A stretch of 64,000 nucleotides of DNA from Anaeramoeba ignava (taxonomy: Eukaryota; Metamonada; Anaeramoebidae): positions 320,501 to 384,500 of the forward strand of contig JAPDFW010000075.1 in assembly GCA_028826165.1 (NCBI GenBank), in the 5' to 3' direction. Each line of letters opens with the position of its first letter. Positions within the stretch are counted from its first letter, which is position 1. This document shows positions 22,007 through 31,835 of the stretch, in pieces. The notes beneath the pieces were generated by a model. The model was not told where the DNA came from. It ran no database searches and saw only the letters and a program-made list of their open reading frames with translations. The position numbers and the translations under genes are program-made.

Positions 22007-25000
22007 TTAATTTTGATTGTTTGATAAAGATTTGGAATAAAAATCAAGTAAATAAGATCCTAAAATTGATTTTTGATTTAATTGATAAAATTCTTTTAAA
22101 TCAATAAATTCTGAAATATTTTCTTTGGTTAATTTTGTTTCATCAATTTTATCATTATAAAAAAAATAAATTAATTGTTGGATTGTTTCAAATGATTTTC
22201 TTGAATATTCATGAACTTGATTTGATAAATCATTAACATTTAAAAACATTCCTTTAAATAATTCACTTCTTATTTCTAATATTAATTTATGAACTTTAAT
22301 TTCTTTTTCTTCAATAATTATTGTAAAATCTTTAGTTTCATTTTCTTGATAAAATTCTTCAAAATCTTTTAATATTCCTTTTATTCCTTCTTTTTCTTTA
22401 ATCCATTTTAAATCAAATCCTGTTTCTTCAAATAAATCATAAATTATTCCTTTTTGAAATTCTTCATTTTGTTTTTCAATTTCATTTAAAATTAATTCTT
22501 CTTCTTTTTTTTGATTTTCAAATTCAATTTGATTTGAAAATAAAAATTGAAAATTTGAATCAATTTTTGTTTGATTTTGATTAAATTGATTATTAAATTT
22601 TTGAATAAATTTATCAAAATCAATAAATCCTGTATAAAGAAAATTTAATGAAAATTGAATAATTTCTTTTGATTTTCTTCTGCAAATATTAATAAATCTT
22701 GTTAAAATTTTTTGATTATTATTAAATCTAATTAATAAAATTTGATTATGAGCTTTAATTATTTCACCATCATTACTTTTAATTTCAATATCTTTAAATT
22801 CATTTGATTTCAAAAAATTATTTAAATCATCATTAAATGAATAAATTTTAGGAAATAAATCAATTATTTCTTGATTAATTTCATTTTCTTTCAATTCAAA
22901 AATATTCAGATCTCTTATTAATAAAATTATAATTTCATTTAGATTATTTTTCAAAGCAATATGTAAAGGTGTTTCATTTTCATTATTTTTTGAATTAATA
23001 TTAGAACCTTTGGAAATTAATAATTCAATAATTTCATTTGAATATTTATTTTTCAAAGCAATATGTAAAGGTATTTCATTTTGATAATTTTTTGAATTAA
23101 TATCAGATTCTTTGGAAATTAATAATTTAATAATTTCATTTGGATATTTATTTTTCAAAGCAATATGTAAAGGTATTTCATTTTCATAATTTTTTGAATT
23201 AATATCAGATTCTTTGGAAATTAATAATTCAATAATTTCATTTGTATATTGATTTTTCAAAGCAAAATGTAAAGGTATTTCATTTCTATCCATTTTTAAA
23301 TTGAGATTAGAACCTTTGGAAATTAATAATTCAATAATTTCATTTGGATATTTATTTTTCAAAGCAAAATGTAAAGGTATTTCATTTCTATCCATTTTTA
23401 AATTGAGATTAGAACCTTTGAAAATTAATAATTCAATAATTTCATTTAGATATTTATTTTTCAAAGCAATATGTAAAGGTATTTCATTCTGATTATTTTT
23501 TGAATTAATATCAGATCCTTTGGAAATTAATAATTCTATAATTTCATTTGAGTTTTTATTTTTCAAAGCAATATGTAAAGGTATTTCATTTTCATAATTT
23601 TTTGAATTAATATCAGATCCTTTGGAAATTAATAATTCAATAATTTCATTTGGATATTGATTTTTCAAAGCAAAATGTAAAGGTATTTCATTTCTATCCA
23701 TTTTTAAATTGAGATTAGAACCTTTGGAAATTAATAATTCAATAATTTCATTTGAATATTGATTTTTCAAAGCAATATGTAAAGGTATTTCATTTTGATT
23801 ATTTTTTGAATTAATATCAGAACCTTTGGAAATTAATAATTCAATAATTTCATTTGAGTTTTTATTTTTCAAAGCAAAATGTAAAGGTATTTCTTTCCAA
23901 TTATTTTTTGAATTAATATCAGATCCTTTGGAAATTAATAATTCAATAATTTCATTTGAATATTTATTTTTCAAAGCAATATGTAAAGGTGTATCTTTAT
24001 TCCATTTATTTTTTGAATTAAGATTAGAACCTTTGGAAATTAATAATTCAATAATTTCTTTTGGATATTTATTTTTCAAAGCAAAATGTAAAGGTATTTC
24101 ATTTCTATCCATTTTTAAATTGAGATTAGAACATTTGGAAATTAATAATTTAATAATTTCATTTGAATATTTATTTTTCAAAGCAATATGTAAAGGTATT
24201 TCATTCCAATTATTTTTTGAATTAATACCAGAACCTTTGGAAATTAATAATTCAATAATTTCATTTGAGTTTTTATTTTTCAAAGCAATATGTAAAGGTA
24301 TTTCATTTTTGTTATTTTTTGAATTAATATCAGAACCTTTGGAAATTAATAATTCAATAATTTCATTTGAATATTTATTTTTCAAAGCAATATGTAAAGG
24401 TATTTCATTCCAATTATTTTTTGAATTAATATTAGAATCTTTGGAAATTAATAATTCAATAATTTGATTTGGATATTTATTTTCCAAAGCAAAATGTAAA
24501 GGTATTTCATTTTCATTATTTTTTGAATTAATATCAGAACCTTTGGAAATTAATAATTCAATAATTTCATTTGAATATTTATTTTTCAAAGCAATATGTA
24601 AAGGTATTTCATTTAGTTTATTTTTTGAATTAATATCAGATTCTTTGGAAATTAATAATTCAATAATTTCATTTGAGTATTTATTTTTCAAAGCAATATG
24701 TAAAGGTATTTCATTTCCATTATTTTTTGAATTAATATCAGAACCTTTGGAAATTAATAATTCAATAATTTCATTTGAGTATTTATTTTTCAAAGCAATA
24801 TGTAAAGATATTTCATTTTGATTATTTTTTGAATTAATATTAGAACCTTTGGAAATTAATAATTCAATAATTTCATTTGTATATTTTTTTTTCAAAGCAA
24901 TATGTAAAGGTATTTCATTTTTGTTATTTTTTGAATTAATATCAGAACCATTGGAAATTAATAATTCAATAATTTCATTTGAGTTTTTATTTTTCAAAGC

Positions 25001-25831
25001 AATATGTAAAGGTATTTCATTTTTGTTATTTTTTGAATTAATATCAGATTCTTTGGAAATTAATAATTCAATAATTTCATTTGAGTTTTTATTTTTCAAA
25101 GCAATATGTAAAGGTATTTCATTCCATTTATTTTTTGAATTAATATTAGAACCTTTGGAAATTAATAATTTAATAATTTCATTTGGATATTTATTTTTCA
25201 AAGCAATATGTAAAGGTATTTCATTCCATTTATTTTTTGAATTAATATTAGAATTTTTGGAAATTAATAATTTAATAATTTCATTTGGATTTTTATTTTC
25301 CAAAGCAATATGTAAAGGTATTTCATTTAGTTTATTTTTTGAATTAATATCAGATTCTTTGGAAATTAATAATTCAATAATTTCATTTGGATATTTATTT
25401 TTCAAAGCAATATGTAAAGGTATTTCATTTTCATTATTTTTTGAATTAAGATTAGAACCTTTGGAAATTAATAATTCAATGATTTCATTTGGATATTTAT
25501 TTGAAAGAGCTGAATGTAAAGAATTATTTTTGTTTTTATCAATCCAATTTAAATTAGTTTCTTTTTCAATAAGTTTTTGAATAATTTCTTGTTTCGATTT
25601 ATTTTTAAAAGCATAATTTAAAAAAGGTTTATTTTCTTTTTCAAATTGTTGTGTTGTTTTTAAAGTTAAAATTGAATTAAAAAATTGAATATTATTTGTT
25701 TTTATTGCTTCATAAACTTGTTTTAATTGTTTTGTGTTTTGATTTATGTTTTGATTTGTGTTTTGATTTATGTTTTGATTTATAAATTGATTGAGATAAT
25801 GTTTTAACAATTGTTCTGTGCTTTGATTCAT
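22007..25831 (-). CDS. giant ankyrin-BTB-BTB protein with about 26 near-identical repeats
   Basis: Single exon, 1274 aa. Residues 1-40 form an Asn/Gln-rich leader (MNQSTEQLLKHYLNQ, then INQN repeats). Residues about 40-120 are the conserved cap (KQVYEAIKTNNIQFFNS). About 26 ankyrin-type repeats of 34 residues (102 bp) follow, with consensus NEIIELLISKGSDINSKN and IPLHIALKNKYP. Two BTB-like domains end the protein (DIEIKSNDGEIIKAHNQIL; KDFTIIIEEKEIKVHKLIL). A variant repeat containing SNLNLKMDRNEIPLHF is scattered among the standard ones, showing block duplication. The exact 102-bp phase over about 2.6 kb without an indel argues for selection on the frame. Role: probably protein-interaction scaffold or Cullin-3 adaptor (inference). 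Antisense open frames over it are shadows. Confidence 0.92.
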   Translation of the reverse strand: MNQSTEQLLKHYLNQFINQNINQNTNQNINQNTKQLKQVYEAIKTNNIQFFNSILTLKTTQQFEKENKPFLNYAFKNKSKQEIIQKLIEKETNLNWIDKNKNNSLHSALSNKYPNEIIELLISKGSNLNSKNNENEIPLHIALKNKYPNEIIELLISKESDINSKNKLNEIPLHIALENKNPNEIIKLLISKNSNINSKNKWNEIPLHIALKNKYPNEIIKLLISKGSNINSKNKWNEIPLHIALKNKNSNEIIELLISKESDINSKNNKNEIPLHIALKNKNSNEIIELLISNGSDINSKNNKNEIPLHIALKKKYTNEIIELLISKGSNINSKNNQNEISLHIALKNKYSNEIIELLISKGSDINSKNNGNEIPLHIALKNKYSNEIIELLISKESDINSKNKLNEIPLHIALKNKYSNEIIELLISKGSDINSKNNENEIPLHFALENKYPNQIIELLISKDSNINSKNNWNEIPLHIALKNKYSNEIIELLISKGSDINSKNNKNEIPLHIALKNKNSNEIIELLISKGSGINSKNNWNEIPLHIALKNKYSNEIIKLLISKCSNLNLKMDRNEIPLHFALKNKYPKEIIELLISKGSNLNSKNKWNKDTPLHIALKNKYSNEIIELLISKGSDINSKNNWKEIPLHFALKNKNSNEIIELLISKGSDINSKNNQNEIPLHIALKNQYSNEIIELLISKGSNLNLKMDRNEIPLHFALKNQYPNEIIELLISKGSDINSKNYENEIPLHIALKNKNSNEIIELLISKGSDINSKNNQNEIPLHIALKNKYLNEIIELLIFKGSNLNLKMDRNEIPLHFALKNKYPNEIIELLISKGSNLNLKMDRNEIPLHFALKNQYTNEIIELLISKESDINSKNYENEIPLHIALKNKYPNEIIKLLISKESDINSKNYQNEIPLHIALKNKYSNEIIELLISKGSNINSKNNENETPLHIALKNNLNEIIILLIRDLNIFELKENEINQEIIDLFPKIYSFNDDLNNFLKSNEFKDIEIKSNDGEIIKAHNQILLIRFNNNQKILTRFINICRRKSKEIIQFSLNFLYTGFIDFDKFIQKFNNQFNQNQTKIDSNFQFLFSNQIEFENQKKEEELILNEIEKQNEEFQKGIIYDLFEETGFDLKWIKEKEGIKGILKDFEEFYQENETKDFTIIIEEKEIKVHKLILEIRSELFKGMFLNVNDLSNQVHEYSRKSFETIQQLIYFFYNDKIDETKLTKENISEFIDLKEFYQLNQKSILGSYLLDFYSKSLSNNQN

Positions 25832-25957
25832 GTTTTGATTTATATCTTGATTTAAAAATTGTTTGAGATAATGTTTTAGTAATTAATTTATGTTTTAGTT
25901 AGTGTTTTTAAAATGAAAAAAAATGAAAAAAAAAATGAAAAAAAAAATTGAAAAAAA

Positions 25958-26763
25958 AAATTAAAATTGAAATTGAAATTAAAATTGAAATTGAAATTGA
26001 AATTAAAAATTAAAAATTGAAATTGAAATTAAAATTAAAATTGAATTTGAAATTGAAATTGAAATTAAAATTAAAATTGAAATTAAAATTGAAATTAAAA
26101 TTGAAATTAAAATTGAAATTAAAATTGAAATTAAAATTAAAATTGAATTTGAAATTGAAATTAAAATTAAAATTAAAATTGAAATTAAAATCGAAATTGA
26201 AATTGAAATTGAAATTAAAATTAAAATTAAAATTAAAATTAAAATTAAAATTGAAATTGAATTTAAAATTGAAATTAAAATTGAAATTAAAATTAAAATT
26301 AAAATTAAAATTGAATTTGAAATTAAAATTGAAATTAAAATTAAAATTGAAATTGAAATTAAAATTGAAATTAAAATTGAAATTAAAATTGAAATTAAAA
26401 TTGAAATTAAAATTAAAATTGAAATTGAATTTGAAATTAAAATTAAAATTAAAATTAAAATTAAAATTAAAATTGAAATTGAAATTGAAATTGAAATTGA
26501 AATTAAAATTGAAATTGAAATTGAAATTGAATTTAAAATTGAAATTAAAATTAAAATTGAAATTAAAATTCATTTATAAAATTAAAATTGAAATTAAAAT
26601 TGAAATTGAAATTAAAATTAAAATTGAAATTGAAATTGAAATTGAAATTAAAATTAAAATTGAATTTGAAATTAAAATTAAAATTAAAATTAAAATTGAA
26701 ATTAAAATTGAAATTGAAATTGAAATTAAAATTGAAATTAAAATTGAAATTGAAATTGAAATT
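25958..26763. repeat. 0.8-kb AAAATT/GAAATT/GAATTT array between ankyrin-BTB genes
   Basis: Continuous hexamer array from the 5' flank of the gene at 22007-25831 to the stop codon of the next copy. It has no plausible gene; the long Leu-Lys and Phe-Asn frames are artefacts of the 6-bp unit. Confidence 0.92.
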
Positions 26764-26768
26764 GTTGA

Positions 26769-29429
26769 TTAATTTTGATTGTTTGATAAAGATTTGGAAT
26801 AAAAATCAAGTAAATATGATCCTAAAATTGAATTTTGATTTAATTGATAAAATTCTTTTAAATCAATAAATTCTGAAATAATATTTTCTTGTGTTAATTT
26901 TGTTTCATCAATTTTATCATTATAAAAAAAATAAATTAATTGTTGAATTGTTTCAAATGATTTTTCTGAATAATCATGAACTTGATTTGATGAATCATTA
27001 ACATTTAAAAACATTCCTTTAAATAATTCACTTCTTATTTCTAATATTAATTTATGAACTTTAATTTCTTTTTCTTCAATAATTATTGTAAAATCTTTAG
27101 TTTCATTTTCTTGATAAAATTCTTCAAAATCTTTTAATATTCCTTTTATTCCTTCTTTTTCTTTAATCCAATTTAAATCAAATCCTGTTTTTTCAAATAA
27201 ATCATAAATTATTCCTTTTTCAAATTCTTCATTTTGTTTTCGATTTAGATATGAAGAGAAAAAATCTAAAACTGGTTTATATTTTGATTCTTTTTGAATA
27301 AATTGATTATTAAATTTTTGAATAAATTTATCAAAATCAATAAATCCTGTATAAAGAAAATTTAATGAAAATTGAATAATTTCTTTTGATTTTCTTCTGC
27401 AAATATTAATAAATTTTGTTAAAATTTTTTGATTATTATTAAATCTAATTAATAAAATTTGATTATGAGCTTTAATTATTTCACCATCATTACTTTTAAT
27501 TTCAATATCTTTAAATTCATTTGATTTCAAAAAATTATTTAAATCATCATTAAATGAATAAATTTTAGGAAATAAATCAATTATTTTTTGATTAATTTCA
27601 TTTTCTTTCAATTCAAAAATATTCAAATCTCTCATTAATAAAATTATAATTTCTTTTAGATATTTATTTTTCAAAGCAATATGTAAAGGTATTTCATCTT
27701 GATTATTTTTTGAATTAATATTAGAACCTTTGGAAATTAATAATTCAATAATTTCATTTGAATATTTATTTTTCAAAGCAATATGTAAAGGTATTTCATT
27801 TTCATTATTTTTTGAATTAATATCAGAACCTTTGGAAATTAATAATTCAATAATTTCATTTGTATATTTATTTTTCAAAGCAATATGTAAAGGTATTTCA
27901 TTCCAAAAATTTTTTGAATTAATATCAGATTCTTTGGAAATTAATAATTCAATAATTTCATTTGGATATTTATTTTTCAAAGCAATATGTAAAGGTATTT
28001 CATTTTGATTATTTTTTGAATTAATATCATAACCTTTGGAAATTAATAATTCAATAATTTCATTTGGATATTTATTTTCCAAAGCAATATGTAAAGGTAT
28101 TTCTTTTTCATTATTTTTTGAATTAATATTAGAATCTTTGGAAATTAATAATTCAATAATTTCATTTGGATATTTATTTTTCAAAGCAATATGTAAAGGT
28201 ATTTCTTTTTCATTATTTTTTGAATTAATATTAGAACCTTTGGAAATTAATAATTCAATAATTTCATTTGGATATTTATTTTTCAAAGCAATATGTAAAG
28301 GTATTTCATCTTGATCATTTTTTGAATTAATATTAGATTCTTTGGAAATTAATAATTCAATAATTTCATTTGAATATTTTTTTTTCAAAGCAATATGTAA
28401 AGGTATTTCATTTTGATTATTTTTTGAATTAATATCAGAATCTTTGGAAATTAATAATTCAATAATTTCATTTGTATTTTGATTTTTCAAAGCAATATGT
28501 AAAGGTATTTCATTTTCATTATTTTTTGAATTAATATCAGAACCTTTGGAAATTAATAATTCAATAATTTCTTTTGTATTTTGGTTTTTCAAAGCAATAT
28601 GTAAAGGTATTTCATTTTCATTATTTTTTGAATTAATATTAGAACCTTTGGAAATTAATAATTCAATAATTTCATTTGGATATTTATTTTCCAAAGCAAT
28701 ATGTAAAGGTATTTCATTTTATTTTTTGAATTAATATCAGATTCTTTGGAAATTAATAATTTAATAATTTCATTTGGATATTTATTTTTCAAAGCAATAT
28801 GTAAAGGTATTTCATTCCAATTATTTTTTGAATTAATATCAGAATCTTTGGAAATTAATAATTCAATAATTTCGATTTGGATAATTATTTTTCAAAGCAA
28901 TATGTAAAGGTATTTCATTTTGTTCATTTTTTGAATTAATATTAGAACCTTTGGAAATTAATAATTCAATAATTTCTTTTGGATTTTTATTTGAAAGAGC
29001 TGAATGTAAAGAATTATTTTTGTTTTTATCAATCCAATTTAAATTAGTTTCTTTTTCAATAAGTTTTTGAATAATTTCTTGTTTCGATTTATTTTCAAAA
29101 GCATAATTTAAAAAAGGTTTATTTTCTTTTTCAAATTGTTCTGTTGTTTTTAAAGTTAAAATTGAATTAAAAAATTGAATATTATTTGTTTTTATTGCTT
29201 TATAAACTTGTTTTAATTGTTCTGTGTTTTGATTTATGTTTTGATTTGTGTTTTGATATTTTGATTTATGTTTTGATTTGTGTTTCAGTTTGTGCCTTAT
29301 TTTATTTTTATTTTTATTTTTGATTTATATTTTGTTTATGTTTATGTTTTGATTTGTATTTTGATTTGTGTTTTGATTTATAAATTGATTGAGATAATGT
29401 TTTAACAATTGTTCTGTGCTTTGATTCAT
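26769..29429 (-). pseudogene. ankyrin-BTB-BTB paralogue with broken 5' half
   Basis: The 3' part (26769-28694, 641 codons) is open: about 11 ankyrin repeats of 34 residues and both BTB-like domains, intact and nearly identical to the neighbours. Upstream, the homologous ATG at 29427-29429 (MNQSTEQ) runs into a stop after an expanded Asn/Ile leader near 29335. The cap region (about 29235-28885) is open but without a start. A one-base insertion at about 28877 and a four-base deletion at about 28715 follow; together they remove 3 bp net, so frame is restored with about 160 bp out of frame. It is a pseudogene, or a gene now starting inside the repeats, or partly an assembly artefact. Confidence 0.7.
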
Positions 29430-29536
29430 GTTTTGATTTATGTTTTGATTTATGTTTTGATTTAAAAATTGTTTGTGATAATGTTTTAGTAATTAATTTA
29501 TGTTTTAGTTAGTGTTTTTAAAATGAAAAAAAATGA

Positions 29537-29785
29537 AAAAAAAATTGAAAAATTGAAATTAGAATTGAAATTGAAATTAAATTTGAAATTTAAAATTAAA
29601 ATTGAAATTGAAATTGAAATTGAAATTAAAATTAAAATTAAAATTGAAATTAAAATTGAAATTAAAATTGAAATTGAAATTGAAATTGAAATTGAAATTA
29701 AAATTGAAATTGAAATTAAAATTGAAATTAAAATTAAAATTAAAATTAAAATTGAAATTGAAATTGAAATTGAAATTGAAATTGT
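29537..29785. repeat. GAAATT/AAAATT array at the 3' end of the third minus-strand ankyrin-BTB gene
   Basis: About 250 bp of the same hexamers, again ending at the stop codon of the flanking gene, so the array is part of the duplicated unit. The flank 29460-29530 (TTAATTTATGTTTTAG, TTTTAAAATGAAAAA) matches those of the other two copies. Confidence 0.9.
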
Positions 29786-29788
29786 TGA

Positions 29789-31657
29789 TTAATTTTGATT
29801 GTTTGATAAAGATTTGGAATAAAAATCAATTAAATAAGATCCTAAAATTGATTTTTGATTTAATTGATAAAAATCTTTTAAATCAGTAAACTCTGAAATA
29901 TTTTCTTTGGTTAATTTTGTTTCATCAATTTTATCATTATAAAAAAAATAAATTAATTGTTGAATTGTTTCAAATGATTTTTCTGAATAATCATGAACTT
30001 GATTTGATAAATCATTAACATTTAAAAACATTCCTTTAAATAATTCACTTCTTATTTCTAATATTAATTTATGAACTTTAATTTCTTTTTCTTCAATAAT
30101 TATTGTAAAATCTTTGGTTTCATTTTCTTGATAAAATTCTTCAAAATCTTTTAATATTCCTTTTATTCCTTCTTTTTCTTTAATCCATTTTAAATCAAAT
30201 CCTGTTTCTTCAAATAAATCATAAATTATTCCTTTTTTAAATTCTTCTTCTTTTTTTTCAATTTGATTTAAAATTAATTCTTCTTCTTTTTTTTGATTTT
30301 CAAATTCAATTTCATTTGAAAATAAAAATTGAAAATTTGAATCAATTTTTGTTTGATTTTGAATAAATTGATTATTAAATTTTTGAATAAATTTATCAAA
30401 ATCAATAAATCCAGTATAAAGAAAATTTAATGAAAATTGAATAATTTCTTTTGATTTTCTTTTGCAAATATTAATAAATTTTGTTAAAATTTTTTGATTA
30501 TTATTAAATCTAATTAATAAAATTTGATTATGAGCTTTAATTATTTCACCATCATTACTTTTAATTTCAATATCTTTAAATTCATTTGATTTTAAAAAAT
30601 TATTTAAATCATCATTAAATGAATAAATTTTAGGAAATAAATCAATCATTTCTTGATTAATTTCATTTTCTTTCAATTCAAAAATATTCAGATATCTCAT
30701 TAATAAAATTATAATTTCATTTGGATATTTATTTTTCAAAGCAATATGTAAAGGTGTTTCATTTTCATTATTTTTTGAATTAATATCAGAACCTTTAGAA
30801 ATTAATAATTCAATAATTTCATTTGGATATTTATTTTTCAAAGCAATATGTAAAGGTGTTTCATTTTCTTTATTTTTTGAATTAATATCAGATTCTTTGG
30901 AAATTAATAATTCAATAATTTCTTTTGGATATTTATTTTCCAAAACAATATGTAAAGGTATTTCATTCCAAAAATTTTTTGAATTAATATCAGAACCTTT
31001 GGAAATTAATAATTCAATAATTTCTTTTGGATATTTATTTTTCAAAGCAATATGTAAAGGTATTTCATTCCAATAATTTTTTGAATTAATATCAGAACCT
31101 TTGGAAATTAATAATTCAATAATTTCATTTGAATAATTATTTTCCAAAGCAATATGTAAAGGTATTTCATTTTGTTCATTTTTTGAATTAATATTAGAAC
31201 CTTTGGAAATTAATAATTCAATAATTTCTTTTGGATTTTTATTTGAAAGAGCTGAATGTAAAGAGGTATTTTTGTTTTTATCAATCCAATTTAAATTAGT
31301 TTCTTTTTCAATAAGTTTTTGAATAATTTCTTGTTTCGATTTATTTTCAAAAGCATAATTTAAAAAAGGTTTATTTTCTTTTTCAAATTGTTGTGTTGTT
31401 TTTAAAGTTAAAATTGAATTAAAAAATTGAATATTATTTGTTTTTATTGCTTTATAAACTTTTTTTAATTGTTTTGTATTTTGATTTATGTTTTGATTTA
31501 TGTTTTGATTTATGTTTTGATTTATGCTTTGATTGTTGTTTTGATTTATATTTTGATTTATGTTTTGATTTGTATTTTGATTTGTATTTTGATTTGTGTT
31601 TTGATTTATAAATTGATTGAGATAATGTTTTAACAATTGTTCTGTGCTTTGATTCAT
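29789..31657 (-). CDS. ankyrin-BTB-BTB protein (short paralogue)
   Basis: Single exon, 622 aa. It has the same leader (MNQSTEQLLKHYLNQ plus INQN/TNQN repeats, here longer), the same cap, about 8 ankyrin repeats of 34 residues, and both BTB-like domains (IEIKSNDGEIIKAHNQIL; TKDFTIIIEEKEIKVHKLI). It differs from the 1274-aa copy mainly in repeat number, so repeat gain and loss is the main evolutionary change. The C-terminal halves of the three tandem copies are almost identical, pointing to recent duplication or gene conversion. It diverges from the CAP-Gly/RasGEF gene across a 178-bp intergenic region. Confidence 0.92.
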   Translation of the reverse strand: MNQSTEQLLKHYLNQFINQNTNQNTNQNTNQNINQNINQNNNQSINQNINQNINQNINQNTKQLKKVYKAIKTNNIQFFNSILTLKTTQQFEKENKPFLNYAFENKSKQEIIQKLIEKETNLNWIDKNKNTSLHSALSNKNPKEIIELLISKGSNINSKNEQNEIPLHIALENNYSNEIIELLISKGSDINSKNYWNEIPLHIALKNKYPKEIIELLISKGSDINSKNFWNEIPLHIVLENKYPKEIIELLISKESDINSKNKENETPLHIALKNKYPNEIIELLISKGSDINSKNNENETPLHIALKNKYPNEIIILLMRYLNIFELKENEINQEMIDLFPKIYSFNDDLNNFLKSNEFKDIEIKSNDGEIIKAHNQILLIRFNNNQKILTKFINICKRKSKEIIQFSLNFLYTGFIDFDKFIQKFNNQFIQNQTKIDSNFQFLFSNEIEFENQKKEEELILNQIEKKEEEFKKGIIYDLFEETGFDLKWIKEKEGIKGILKDFEEFYQENETKDFTIIIEEKEIKVHKLILEIRSELFKGMFLNVNDLSNQVHDYSEKSFETIQQLIYFFYNDKIDETKLTKENISEFTDLKDFYQLNQKSILGSYLIDFYSKSLSNNQN

Positions 31658-31835
31658 GTTTTGATTTATGTTTTGATTTAAAAATTGTTTGAGATAATGT
31701 TTTAGTAATTAATTTATGTTTTGGTTAGTGTTTTTAAAATGAAAAAAAAATGAAAAAAAAAATGAAAAAAAATATTTTTTGGAATTTTTAATTTTTCATT
31801 TTTTTTTTTTTGAAACAAAAGAAAAAAGAATAAAA
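31658..31835. promoter_or_regulatory. divergent intergenic region, ankyrin-BTB and CAP-Gly/RasGEF genes
   Basis: 178 bp. On the left is the repeated-gene flank; in the centre AAATGAAAAAAAAAATGAAAA faces TTTTTCATTTTTTTTTTTTG, giving the mirror layout seen at 15181-15352. A shared promoter is inferred. Confidence 0.35.

Noticed and set aside
26010-26869. Phe-Asn, Leu-Lys and Ile-Glu frames
   Set aside because: Translations of a 6-bp A/T array in several frames.
23301-28734. Plus-strand frames with a repeating EINNSIISFEYLFFKAICKG pattern
   Set aside because: Exact antisense of the 102-bp ankyrin repeats; they exist only because the repeat unit is free of stops on both strands.
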